DNA of 7,189 nucleotides from Candidatus Aminicenans sakinawicola JGI OTU-1 (GCA_000493965.1 AWNV01000101.1:1-7189); one strand, 5' to 3'. Shown: positions 1-6,033, counted from the first letter of the stretch. Numbers and translations are program-made. The notes: generated from the sequence alone by a model not told the origin.

Positions 1-134
1 CTTAAGATAGACATGCGGAGTTCCAGCAGAGCCGAGAAGATCGGGAGGAAATGGCGTTAAAAATCTTAGTGGAGCGCAGACATGCCCTCAAATTTATCTT
101 ATCAAAATAATTTATCAGCCGTGAATAATCCAGG
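1..134. mobile_element. possible remnant end of an insertion sequence or dispersed repeat
   Basis: This stretch downstream of queA holds no intact gene. It contains two motifs that recur in the window: a 43-base block at 56-98 (inverted copy at 5831-5873) and a terminal-looking 14-mer at 121-134 (same orientation at 3744-3757). Read on the minus strand the 14-mer is CCTGGATTATTCAC. From memory this loosely resembles the CCT-GATT type of terminal repeat of IS1380-family elements such as ISEcp1, but no transposase is visible. On the plus strand, frame 1 is open from the window edge to a TAA at 58-60 and would read ...RAEKIGRKWR. This could be the C-terminus of a gene outside the window, but I do not recognise it. 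The repeats are directly visible; the mobile-element reading is inference. Confidence 0.3.
56..98 (-). repeat. 43-base repeat, copy A (inverted relative to 5831-5873)
   Basis: The reverse complement of this block matches 5831-5873 at 39 of 43 positions by hand alignment. The last 17 bases (tccactaagatttttaac region) are identical. Similarity stops sharply on both sides. The block lies 22 bases from the 14-mer at 121-134, so the two may belong to one element end. It does not form an obvious hairpin by itself. Confidence 0.6.
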
Positions 135-140
135 TTAGAT
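121..140 (-). repeat. 20-base direct repeat, copy 1, over the queA stop codon
   Basis: The plus-strand sequence gtgaataatccaggttagat matches gtgaataatccaggctagat at 3744-3763 at 19 of 20 positions, in the same orientation. The queA stop codon (TAA on the minus strand, 135-137) and its last Ile codon lie inside the repeat. The one difference turns TAA (queA) into TAG (yebC). It has no hairpin plus T-run, so it is not an obvious intrinsic terminator. Confidence 0.65.
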
Positions 141-1166
141 GATTAGCATACAGTCCCCATAACTAAAAAACCTGTATTTGTGGTCCACTGCTTCCTTATA
201 AGCTCTTTTGATAAAGTCGACTCCTGCAAATGCTGATGTAAGCATCAGCAGAGTCGATTTCGGCAGGTGGAAATTTGTTAACAGTCTATCAACCACATTG
301 AACTCAAAACCAGGGTAGATGAAGAGATGTGTAGAATGCGTTCCAGAATGGATTTTTCCGTTCTTAAAGGCACTCTCCAAAGTGCGAACCGATGTTGTCC
401 CTACAGCTACAATAGGACGGGATTCTTTTTTTGCTTTGCATATATTAAGGCAAGAAGCCTGGCTTATAAAATATGTTTCTTCGAGCATCTTGTGGTCTTC
501 TATTCTCTTTACTCTTACTGGCTGGAAAGTTGCCAGACCAACATCCAGAGTTATTAGAGAGATTTCGACTCCTTTTGTCCTAATCTGTTCAAGAAAACGG
601 GACGTGAAGTGCAGGCCAGCAGTAGGAGCAGCAATTGAGCCTTCTGTCTCAGCAAAAACTGTCTGATACCTTTCTAAATCCAAGGGTTTCAGATCATATT
701 GTATTTTCTTGCGCTTGATGTAAGGAGGAAGCGGAGCATAGCCAATCTTCTTCAACTCAGATAGAACATCTCCGGAAGGAAACCGAAGTACTCTTTTGCC
801 CTCAGGCCCTGCTTCGATCACTATTCCTTCCAGTCTTTGGGAAAACGAGATCACATCGCCACATTTGACTTTTTTTGCCGGCCGGCAGAGAACCTCCCAT
901 GTCTCGTTTTCAAATCCTTTAAGGAAAAGAAACTCTATTTCTCTTCCCCCTTTTCTGCCCCATACCCTTGCAGGAATAACCTTAGAATCATTTAAAACAA
1001 GGACATCGCCTTTGTTGAGAAAATTGACAAACTCCTGAAACCGTGAGTGGATTACTTCACCCGTTCTGCGGTTAAGAACCATCATTTTTGACAGGTCTCT
1101 TTTCTCAAGTGGCGTTTGAGCAATAAGCTCTTGTGGGAGGTCATAGTCGAAATCGGAGAGTAACAT
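135..1166 (-). CDS. queA: S-adenosylmethionine:tRNA ribosyltransferase-isomerase (QueA)
   Basis: QueA transfers and isomerises the ribosyl moiety of S-adenosylmethionine onto preQ1 at tRNA position 34, giving epoxyqueuosine in the queuosine pathway (cytoplasmic). The 343-residue protein has the family length and family-typical ends: it opens LSDFDYDLPQELIAQTPLEKRD and closes YRFFSYGDCMLII. Signature blocks are LNDSKVIPAR (58-67), LPPYI (146-150), RYQTVFAETEGSIAAPTAGL (166-185) followed by HFT, VGTTSVRTLE (255-264) and DRLLTNFHLPKSTLLML (293-309). The ATG is preceded by AAGG about nine bases upstream, and the first residues align with the family start. It is the last gene of the yebC-ruvC-ruvA-ruvB-queA series, 75 bases after ruvB. 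The ruvAB-queA order is common, and tgt often follows; here the next sequence is repeat-like and no tgt is seen. Its stop codon lies in a 20-base repeat, but the C-terminus looks complete. Confidence 0.97.
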   Translation of the reverse strand: MLLSDFDYDLPQELIAQTPLEKRDLSKMMVLNRRTGEVIHSRFQEFVNFLNKGDVLVLNDSKVIPARVWGRKGGREIEFLFLKGFENETWEVLCRPAKKVKCGDVISFSQRLEGIVIEAGPEGKRVLRFPSGDVLSELKKIGYAPLPPYIKRKKIQYDLKPLDLERYQTVFAETEGSIAAPTAGLHFTSRFLEQIRTKGVEISLITLDVGLATFQPVRVKRIEDHKMLEETYFISQASCLNICKAKKESRPIVAVGTTSVRTLESAFKNGKIHSGTHSTHLFIYPGFEFNVVDRLLTNFHLPKSTLLMLTSAFAGVDFIKRAYKEAVDHKYRFFSYGDCMLII

Positions 1167-1241
1167 TATGTTCTACCTTAATTTTTTCCCGCCTTATTTT
1201 AAGCCAGATTTGCAATACAGGCAAGAGAGCACAACTACTGC

Positions 1242-2282
1242 TTATTCTTTAAACAGTTTGTGCTGAGAGGATGAAAATTTGGGCTTAAGACCGAGATGTT
1301 CGTAAGCTTTGATTGTTGCTTTTCGTCCACGAATTGTTCGTTCCAAGAATCCAATACGCATAAGAAATGGTTCATATATAGATTCAATTGTGTCCTTTTC
1401 TTCATCAATAGCCGCTGCGATTGTATTGATTCCTACAGGCCCTCCCCTGAAATTCTCAATAATCATCACAAGGATCTTTCTGTCAACCTCATCCAGACCG
1501 AGGGAATCGACTTCCATCATATCCAATGCTTTATTTGCTTCTTTTGAATTAATTTTCCCTTCCCCGATAACATCGGCATAATCCCTGACTCTCCTCAATA
1601 ACCTATTTGCCACCCTTGGAGTTCCTCTGGAACGAAGTGCAATTTGATAAGCACCTTTATCATCAATGTCTATATTCAATATTGAGGCAGACCTTTTAAT
1701 TATTTTCTTCAAATCTTCTTCGATGTAGTAATCAAGGCGATAAATGATTCCAAAACGTCCCCTTAATGGAGCTGTTATTCGGCCGGCCCGTGTAGTTGCA
1801 CCAATGAGAGTGAATTTCTTAAGCCTCAGCTTGTGGCTTCGAGCACTCGGTCCTTGTCCAATAACAATATCCAGGTTAAAATCTTCCATAGCCGAATAGA
1901 GGATTTCTTCTACTGAAGGATGGAGGCGGTGGATCTCATCTATAAAGAGGATTTCTTTTTGCTGCAGGTTTGTTAGTATTGCAGAAAGGTCACCTGTCCT
2001 TTCAATTACAGGCCCTGCCGTCGGTTTAATGCCAACTCCCATTTCCTTAGCAATAAGGAAAGCGAGGCTGGTTTTTCCAAGACCAGGCGGACCATAGAGG
2101 AGCACATGATCAAGCTGTTCATCTCGTTTCTGTGCAGCTTTTATAAAGATCTTTAAGTTTGATTTTATAATTTCCTGTCCGATAAACTCATCAAAATTTC
2201 TCGGCCGAAGGTTATCTTCAAAGAGAAGGTCTTCTCTTGTCCGTACCGGGGTGAGTACTGCAGTAATCGGACTGTCTTTCAT
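1242..2282 (-). CDS. ruvB: Holliday junction branch migration ATPase RuvB
   Basis: RuvB is the hexameric AAA+ motor that, loaded by RuvA, pumps DNA through Holliday junctions during recombinational repair. At 346 residues it has the usual length. Visible elements are the N-terminal LRPRNFDEFIGQ (25-36), Walker A GPPGLGKT (64-71), Walker B LFIDEIH (112-118), sensor 1 TLIGATTRAG (158-167), the arginine-finger segment APLRGRFG (171-178) and sensor 2 GTPRVANRLLRRVRDY (220-235). The C-terminal winged helix includes GGPVGINTIAAAIDEE and FLERTIRGRKAT. The segment often written LRDRFG is LRGRFG here; both arginines are kept and that middle position varies in the family, so I expect an active enzyme. 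The ATG has an AGGAG about 11 bases upstream. It lies 65 bases after ruvA and 75 bases before queA on the same strand, so co-transcription is likely. Confidence 0.98.
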   Translation of the reverse strand: MKDSPITAVLTPVRTREDLLFEDNLRPRNFDEFIGQEIIKSNLKIFIKAAQKRDEQLDHVLLYGPPGLGKTSLAFLIAKEMGVGIKPTAGPVIERTGDLSAILTNLQQKEILFIDEIHRLHPSVEEILYSAMEDFNLDIVIGQGPSARSHKLRLKKFTLIGATTRAGRITAPLRGRFGIIYRLDYYIEEDLKKIIKRSASILNIDIDDKGAYQIALRSRGTPRVANRLLRRVRDYADVIGEGKINSKEANKALDMMEVDSLGLDEVDRKILVMIIENFRGGPVGINTIAAAIDEEKDTIESIYEPFLMRIGFLERTIRGRKATIKAYEHLGLKPKFSSSQHKLFKE

Positions 2283-2347
2283 TTACTATTTTACTCCTGT
2301 ATATTCGGTTTAAGATTTATCATTATTCATTATTAAGAAAATATAAG

Positions 2348-2935
2348 TCAGATTCTAGCAAGCTGTTTTAGTCCCTCCCTGAGGAGTTTTTCAAACCCTG
2401 CATCAATTGAGAATAGTTTTATTGTTTCATCTATAATTCTCTCGACTTCTCTTCTTTTAAATCCCATATTTATCAGGGCTGAAATCAGATCTTCCCTTTC
2501 CTTAGTACCTTCAGTTCTAAGGATTTTTTCTTTTTCTGTTAATTTTTCCTGAAGCTCTAGAGCAATGCGCATGGCTGTTTTTTTCCCAATACCGGGAATG
2601 AAAGAAATACGGGCCACATCACTCCTCCTGATTGCATCCTCAAGGTCTGAGACCTCGATTCCAGAAAGGATATTCAGGGCTATTTTTGGTCCTATTCCTG
2701 AGATGCTTATCAATTTCAGGAAAATTTCTTTTTCTTCTTTTGTGAAAAATCCGTAGAGAGCAAGAGAATTGTCTGTTAAATGGGTATAGATAAAAAGCTC
2801 AGTAGAATCGCCAATATTTCCCAGTTTTAGATAAGTGGAGAGCGGAATTCCGGCGCTGTAACCGACACCGCCTACATCAAGGACAACCTGATTATGGACC
2901 TTATCAATCAATGTGCCTTTAAGATAAGCGATCAT
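2348..2935 (-). CDS. ruvA: Holliday junction DNA helicase subunit RuvA
   Basis: RuvA binds four-way junctions as a tetramer and recruits RuvB for branch migration. The 195-residue protein shows the three-domain plan: an N-terminal OB fold (about 1-63, starting MIAYLKGTL, with VGGVGY), two helix-hairpin-helix motifs (ISGIGPKIALNILSG near 78-92, and FIPGIGKKTAMRIALEL near 112-128), a charged linker, and a C-terminal RuvB-binding domain (about 146-195, with LISALINMGFKRREVE). In the acidic-pin region the usual Glu55-Asp56 of E. coli aligns with Asp55-Asn56 (THLTDNSLALYGF), a reduced negative charge. The start ATG follows AAGGAG (2948-2953) with a longish 12-base spacer. A 236-base gap separates it from ruvC and holds a candidate promoter, so ruvAB-queA may have its own transcript. 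Confidence 0.97.
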   Translation of the reverse strand: MIAYLKGTLIDKVHNQVVLDVGGVGYSAGIPLSTYLKLGNIGDSTELFIYTHLTDNSLALYGFFTKEEKEIFLKLISISGIGPKIALNILSGIEVSDLEDAIRRSDVARISFIPGIGKKTAMRIALELQEKLTEKEKILRTEGTKEREDLISALINMGFKRREVERIIDETIKLFSIDAGFEKLLREGLKQLARI

Positions 2936-2965
2936 TTATGCTTTTTTCTCCTTTGTGAAGATAAA

Positions 2966-2994
2966 AGAATAATATAACAAAACCCAAATATCAA
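2966..2994 (-). promoter_or_regulatory. candidate sigma-70-type promoter for ruvA-ruvB-queA
   Basis: On the minus strand TTGATA (2989-2994, five of six consensus bases) is followed after 17 bases by TATTCT (2966-2971, four of six). This would start transcription roughly 25 bases upstream of the ruvA ATG. The surrounding sequence is very A+T rich, so a chance match is quite possible. The 236-base gap to ruvC makes a separate promoter reasonable. Confidence 0.35.
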
Positions 2995-3171
2995 ATTTTA
3001 AAACAACTTAATTCTATAATCTATTTACAGATATGCCGATTTAATCCTTCATTAAACTCTCTAACTTCTCTTTTTCTCAGCTTAATATTATTTTAATAAG
3101 TTAAAGAAATAGCTGCACTTTCAAGGGATCAGGTCTCTAATTTCCATCTATTGCAGTCCAGTGCTTGTTTT

Positions 3172-3663
3172 TTATTCCGTAATTCTCTGCTGGAAGATTC
3201 TCGAATTCATATGGCAGAATGCTGCTGCCAAGGCGTCTGAGGCATCTGTACCAATCTTATCATCCTGGATATCAAGGAGTGTCTTGACCATTACTTTAAC
3301 CTGCATTTTATCTGCCTGCCCATAGCTTGTTACCGCCTTCTTTATCTCTAATGGAGAATATTCAAAAAGAGCGCAACTGCTGGAAGCCACTGCTACTAAT
3401 ACAGCTCCCCTTACCTGACCCAGAGTTATTGCAGTCTTTACGTTTTGTGCATAAAAAAGATTTTCTATTGCAACTTCATCTGGTTTAAAGGTTCTGATAA
3501 GCTCTTCCACACGGATCCTTATTTCGTTTATCTTATGATGAAGCAGTAATTTTTGACTTGGCTTTATGGCACCATAACTTACAGTTCTATAATGACCTTG
3601 AGAATATTCAATAATACCATACCCTGTAGACTTAAGGCTGGGATCAATTCCAAGAATCCTCAT
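3172..3663 (-). CDS. ruvC: crossover junction endodeoxyribonuclease RuvC
   Basis: RuvC is the dimeric, metal-dependent Holliday-junction resolvase that cuts after RuvAB has migrated the junction. Counted from the ATG at 3663 (163 residues), the four catalytic acids fall at D7 (MRILGIDPSLKSTGYG), E67 (VAIENLFYAQNVKTA), D140 and D143 (IGTDASDALAAAF), close to E. coli D7, E66, D138 and D141. A GTG two codons upstream (3667-3669) would add Met-Lys; the ATG is preferred because it gives the family-standard N-terminus. Neither start has a convincing Shine-Dalgarno site. The C-terminus (SRIFQQRITE) is short but in the family range. It follows yebC after 94 bases; that spacer begins with a 20-base repeat shared with the end of queA. 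yebC-ruvC is a widely conserved pair. Confidence 0.96.
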   Translation of the reverse strand: MRILGIDPSLKSTGYGIIEYSQGHYRTVSYGAIKPSQKLLLHHKINEIRIRVEELIRTFKPDEVAIENLFYAQNVKTAITLGQVRGAVLVAVASSSCALFEYSPLEIKKAVTSYGQADKMQVKVMVKTLLDIQDDKIGTDASDALAAAFCHMNSRIFQQRITE

Positions 3664-3743
3664 TTTCACTAATCTAAAAAGCCCGCAATTTCATGTATTG
3701 TGCTTTGTATCCGTGGCATTCTCATGGCAGATTTGGTCGGCTA

Positions 3744-3763
3744 GTGAATAATCCAGGCTAGAT
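3744..3763 (-). repeat. 20-base direct repeat, copy 2, over the yebC stop codon
   Basis: gtgaataatccaggctagat matches 121-140 at 19 of 20 positions in the same orientation. The yebC TAG stop (3758-3760 on the plus strand) and the final Ile codon are inside it. Sequence on the ruvC side shows no further similarity to the 1-120 region, so only the terminal-looking motif is shared. Confidence 0.65.
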
Positions 3764-4507
3764 AGAAAATTTTGCGATCTCTTCCTCATCTATGTCAAAA
3801 TTGGCCCATACATTCTGAACATCATCATGATCTTCAAGCTCTTCCATCAGGCGAAGAAGCTGCTGTGCCTGTTTGCCTTCCACATTTACATAATTGTTGG
3901 GGATGTACCCCAAGTTTGAAGCAGCTAAATCTATCTTATTTTCTTTCAAGGCATTAATAACTGCTTCGTAATCCTCGGGTTCAGTAAAAATCTCGTAATT
4001 GCTGCCATCTTCCCTCAAATCTTCTGCTCCGGCCTCAAGGACAACTTCTAACAGGTCATCTTCCTTTGCTTTTGATTTTTCTACGACAATATATCCTTTT
4101 CGACTAAACATCCAGCCTACACATCCAGATTCACCGATATTTCCATTATTTCTTGAAAAGATATGCCTGATTTCAGAAACAGTTCTGTTTTTGTTGTCTG
4201 TAAGGACATCGATATATATAGCTACTCCGCCAGGACCGTATCCTTCATAGTGAATTTCTTCGTACGTTGTACCTTCAAGCTGCCCTGTGCCCTTCAGGAT
4301 TGCTCTCTTTATGTTGTCTGCAGGCATATTCACAGCTTTCGCATCTGCTATAGCTTTCCTAAGTCTCGGATTGACATCCGGATCCCCTCCATCCATTCGC
4401 GCAGCTATAGATAGTTCCCTGATGATTTTCGTGAATGCTTTACCTCTCTTGGCATCCTGTGCAGCTTTCTTATGTTTTATGGAAGCCCATTTTGAATGCC
4501 CTGACAT
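3758..4507 (-). CDS. yebC: YebC/PmpR family transcriptional regulator or translation-associated factor
   Basis: This is a typical 249-residue YebC/PmpR-family protein (TACO1 homologue). Older work describes members as DNA-binding regulators; more recent work on some members, and on mitochondrial TACO1, points to a ribosome-associated role that helps translation of difficult, proline-rich stretches. Which applies here cannot be told from sequence. Family blocks are MSGHSKWASIKHKKAAQDAK (1-20), MPADNIKRAI (61-70), YEGYGPGGVAIYID (87-100), NRTVSEIRHIFSRNNGNIG (107-125) followed by ESGCVGWMF, and an acidic C-terminus with MEELEDHDDVQNVWANFDI. The ATG has a strong AAGGAG (4513-4518) five bases upstream, and MSGHSKW is the canonical start. 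It leads the series running into ruvC and has a candidate promoter at 4536-4564. No membrane segment or signal peptide is visible. Confidence 0.97.
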   Translation of the reverse strand: MSGHSKWASIKHKKAAQDAKRGKAFTKIIRELSIAARMDGGDPDVNPRLRKAIADAKAVNMPADNIKRAILKGTGQLEGTTYEEIHYEGYGPGGVAIYIDVLTDNKNRTVSEIRHIFSRNNGNIGESGCVGWMFSRKGYIVVEKSKAKEDDLLEVVLEAGAEDLREDGSNYEIFTEPEDYEAVINALKENKIDLAASNLGYIPNNYVNVEGKQAQQLLRLMEELEDHDDVQNVWANFDIDEEEIAKFSI

Positions 4508-4535
4508 TTGAACTCCTTATACTATATATGAAAAA

Positions 4536-4564
4536 ATTTTATCACATCATATCTTAAAACTCAA
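4536..4564 (-). promoter_or_regulatory. candidate sigma-70-type promoter for yebC-ruvC
   Basis: On the minus strand TTGAGT (4559-4564) and TAAAAT (4536-4541) are separated by 17 bases. They lie about 30-55 bases upstream of the yebC ATG, with a strong Shine-Dalgarno site in between. The 161-base gap after the preceding gene supports a new transcription start here. The A+T-rich background lowers certainty. Confidence 0.4.
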
Positions 4565-4668
4565 ATTATAAAGTTTTCAACTCTAAACCAAAGGCTAAAA
4601 TGCACAAAGAGACAATCTAATCACATCCTGCCAAAATGGAAGTCACCTATTCTTAAGAAATACTCTGG

Positions 4669-5649
4669 TTATAAAAAACCTCTTCCCTTCAGCCATTCAT
4701 CATTGTAAATAGTACTTAGATATCGATTAGCTGAATCAGGGAAAATTGTGACGATTCTGCACGGACGGTCAATTTCATGCGCAAGTTTAAGCACTGCCCA
4801 GATGGCAGCTCCACTGGACCCTCCAGCCATGATCGACTCTTTGTTAGCAAGTTTCCTGGTCATCAGAAATGCATCTCTGTCTGTAATTTGATAAATATCA
4901 TCAATACAGGTAAAATCAGCGCAACCGATAAGAAATTCGTCACCCAGGCCCTCAATAAGATAAGGAGAAGAGGTTACCAGCTTTTTCGAATGAAAATAGT
5001 CAAAAAATATTGAACCCATAGGATCTACAGCTATGACTTTTATCCTAGGATCTTTTTCCTTAAGGAATTCTGCTGCTCCGCAAATTGTTCCACCTGTTCC
5101 AATCCCAGCTACAAAATAATCGATCCTGCCCTGCATTTGGTCCCAGATCTCAGGACCTGTTGTTTTATAATGAGATTCATTGTTTTCCCGGTTATTGTGC
5201 TGGTCTAGATAATAACTATTAGGAGTATCCCTGGCAATCCGTGGTGCAATATTGTTATAGCTGTCAGGAGATTCGGGATGGAGATTATGGTCAACCATAA
5301 CAATATCTACATTCATTGTCCTGAGTAATTTAATTTTTTCAGGGCTGAGGTTGTCCCGCACCACAATTTTTAGTTTGTACCCCTTCACAGCACAAACCAT
5401 AGCAAGGCCCAATGCCGTGTTGCCGGAGGAATTTTCGACAATTGTTGCACCGGGCTTTATCCTCCCATCCTTTTCTGCTTTTTCTATCATATACTTGGCA
5501 ATTCTATCTTTTATGCTCCCCATGGGATTCAGGAATTCCAGTTTGGCAAAAACATCTGCCTTTATATCTTCTGTAATTTTATGGAGTTTAACGAGCGGTG
5601 TATTACCTACGCATTCCAAAACGCTGTTGCTATATTTTTTCAGAGCCAT
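4669..5649 (-). CDS. PLP-dependent cysteine synthase / cystathionine beta-synthase family enzyme
   Basis: This fold-type II PLP enzyme catalyses beta-replacement on serine or an activated serine. From the ATG at 5649 it has 326 residues and is catalytic domain only. Features: VGNTPLVKL (14-22), the Schiff-base Lys47 in NPMGSIKDR, the substrate loop NSSGNTALGLA (73-83; usually TSGNTG), the PLP-phosphate loop GTGGT (184-188), EGLGDEF (233-239), GGSSGAA (276-282) and PDSANRYLSTIYNDEWL (304-320). The last three resemble cystathionine beta-synthase more than CysK, but there is no C-terminal regulatory CBS domain pair. SbnA-type enzymes, which use O-phosphoserine, also share VFAKLEFLNP-GSIKDR, so the substrate is open: serine plus homocysteine, activated serine plus sulfide, or another amine nucleophile. 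No partner genes (metB, metC, cysE or siderophore genes) are visible. It is a probable monocistronic unit with its own promoter at 5727-5755. Confidence 0.88.
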   Translation of the reverse strand: MALKKYSNSVLECVGNTPLVKLHKITEDIKADVFAKLEFLNPMGSIKDRIAKYMIEKAEKDGRIKPGATIVENSSGNTALGLAMVCAVKGYKLKIVVRDNLSPEKIKLLRTMNVDIVMVDHNLHPESPDSYNNIAPRIARDTPNSYYLDQHNNRENNESHYKTTGPEIWDQMQGRIDYFVAGIGTGGTICGAAEFLKEKDPRIKVIAVDPMGSIFFDYFHSKKLVTSSPYLIEGLGDEFLIGCADFTCIDDIYQITDRDAFLMTRKLANKESIMAGGSSGAAIWAVLKLAHEIDRPCRIVTIFPDSANRYLSTIYNDEWLKGRGFL

Positions 5650-5661
5650 TTTGTTATTTCT

Positions 5662-5667
5662 CTCCTT
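5662..5667 (-). promoter_or_regulatory. Shine-Dalgarno site that decides the start of the PLP enzyme
   Basis: AAGGAG on the minus strand lies 12 bases upstream of the ATG at 5647-5649, within a GGGAAGGAGAG purine run. The reading frame stays open upstream to a TTG at 5709, but the extra residues (RKRNRAQCLILFGKERNNK) are unlike the family and would overlap this site. The TTG would also lie only about 11 bases after the predicted transcription start. The ATG is therefore preferred. Confidence 0.7.
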
Positions 5668-5726
5668 CCCAAACAAAATCAGGCATTGAGCTCTGTTTCT
5701 TTTTCTCAAACAAGGCAGAAATGTAA

Positions 5727-5755
5727 CTTATAGCAACGTAATAACTTTCTGTCAA
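5727..5755 (-). promoter_or_regulatory. near-consensus sigma-70-type promoter for the PLP enzyme
   Basis: On the minus strand a perfect TTGACA (5750-5755) is followed after exactly 17 bases by TATAAG (5727-5732, five of six). The predicted start near 5720 gives a leader of about 70 bases before the ATG at 5649. This is the best promoter match in the window. Confidence 0.7.
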
Positions 5756-5830
5756 TATGCAGCAGCAATTTTATTTAAGGCAAAGTGAGACCCATCGCAA
5801 AAATGGAAACTGAGGACCATATGAAGAGTG

Positions 5831-5873
5831 GATGAATTTGATGGCATGGCTGCGTTCCACTAAGATTTTTAAC
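5831..5873 (+). repeat. 43-base repeat, copy B (inverted relative to 56-98)
   Basis: It matches the reverse complement of 56-98 at 39 of 43 positions by hand. It lies between the two divergent promoters, about 75 bases upstream of the PLP-gene -35 box and 62 bases upstream of the mnmA -35 box. The CCTGGATTATTCAC motif that accompanies copy A is absent here, so this is at most part of the same element type. Confidence 0.6.
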
Positions 5874-5935
5874 AAATGTAAAGATGTCTGGTTCAGAACG
5901 TGCCTTGCGATTCAACTCTTCTCAACACATTTTCT

Positions 5936-5963
5936 TTGATCACCCCTAATTTTTCGCTATAAT
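5936..5963 (+). promoter_or_regulatory. sigma-70-type promoter for mnmA
   Basis: TTGATC (5936-5941, four of six) and a perfect TATAAT (5958-5963) are separated by 16 bases. The predicted start near 5970 gives a leader of about 64 bases before the mnmA ATG. No attenuator or riboswitch structure is evident in the leader. Confidence 0.65.
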
Positions 5964-6033
5964 ACATATGATTGCAAATGCCATAAAGTAGGAATGTAAT
6001 AAATTTGGTTCATAACGACTTAACCTATTAGAG

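Larger units (their letters stand above)
5650..6033. other. 384-base divergent intergenic region
   Basis: The region between the PLP enzyme (minus) and mnmA (plus) contains, in order, the PLP-gene Shine-Dalgarno site, its promoter (5727-5755), a 43-base repeat copy (5831-5873), a perfect short palindrome GTTCAGAAC (5891-5899) and the mnmA promoter (5936-5963). On the minus strand, one frame is open for about 50 codons through the repeat (VKNLSGTQPCHQIHPLF segment). It has no good start, and the matching frame in the other copy ends sooner, so I do not call a gene. No tRNA, riboswitch or terminator was recognised. Confidence 0.7.

Noticed and set aside
51..110. 19-codon plus-strand ORF (MALKILVERRHALKFILSK) after a GGAGG
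   Set aside because: The GGAGG is only about two or three bases from the ATG, the peptide lies mostly in the 43-base repeat, and the matching frame in the other copy has no start, so coding is unsupported.
171..1038. Plus-strand ORFs of 76-115 codons antisense to queA, and similar antisense frames over ruvB, ruvA, yebC, the PLP enzyme and mnmA
   Set aside because: They lie entirely opposite well-conserved genes, have no ribosome binding sites or recognisable products, and are shadow frames.
3010..3035. CTGT-N8-TATA on the minus strand upstream of ruvA as a LexA half site
   Set aside because: Only one half matches the E. coli-type box; the second half lacks ACAG.
3021..3092. Short open stretch on the minus strand in the ruvC-ruvA gap (KLRKREVREFNEGLNRHICK)
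   Set aside because: About 23 codons with no start codon or ribosome binding site; expected by chance.
4650..4659. Perfect palindrome TTCTTAAGAA just after the PLP-enzyme stop, considered as a terminator
   Set aside because: No G-C pairs beyond the central bases, almost no loop and no following T-run; not a credible intrinsic terminator.
5650..5709. N-terminal extension of the PLP enzyme from a TTG at 5709
   Set aside because: The extra 20 residues do not look like the family, overlap the Shine-Dalgarno site of the internal ATG, and would start about 11 bases after the predicted transcription start.
5891..5899. GTTCAGAAC palindrome considered as a LexA/SOS box
   Set aside because: It does not fit the E. 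coli CTGT-N8-ACAG, the Gram-positive GAAC-N4-GTTC or the deltaproteobacterial motifs I know, and it is not next to an SOS gene.
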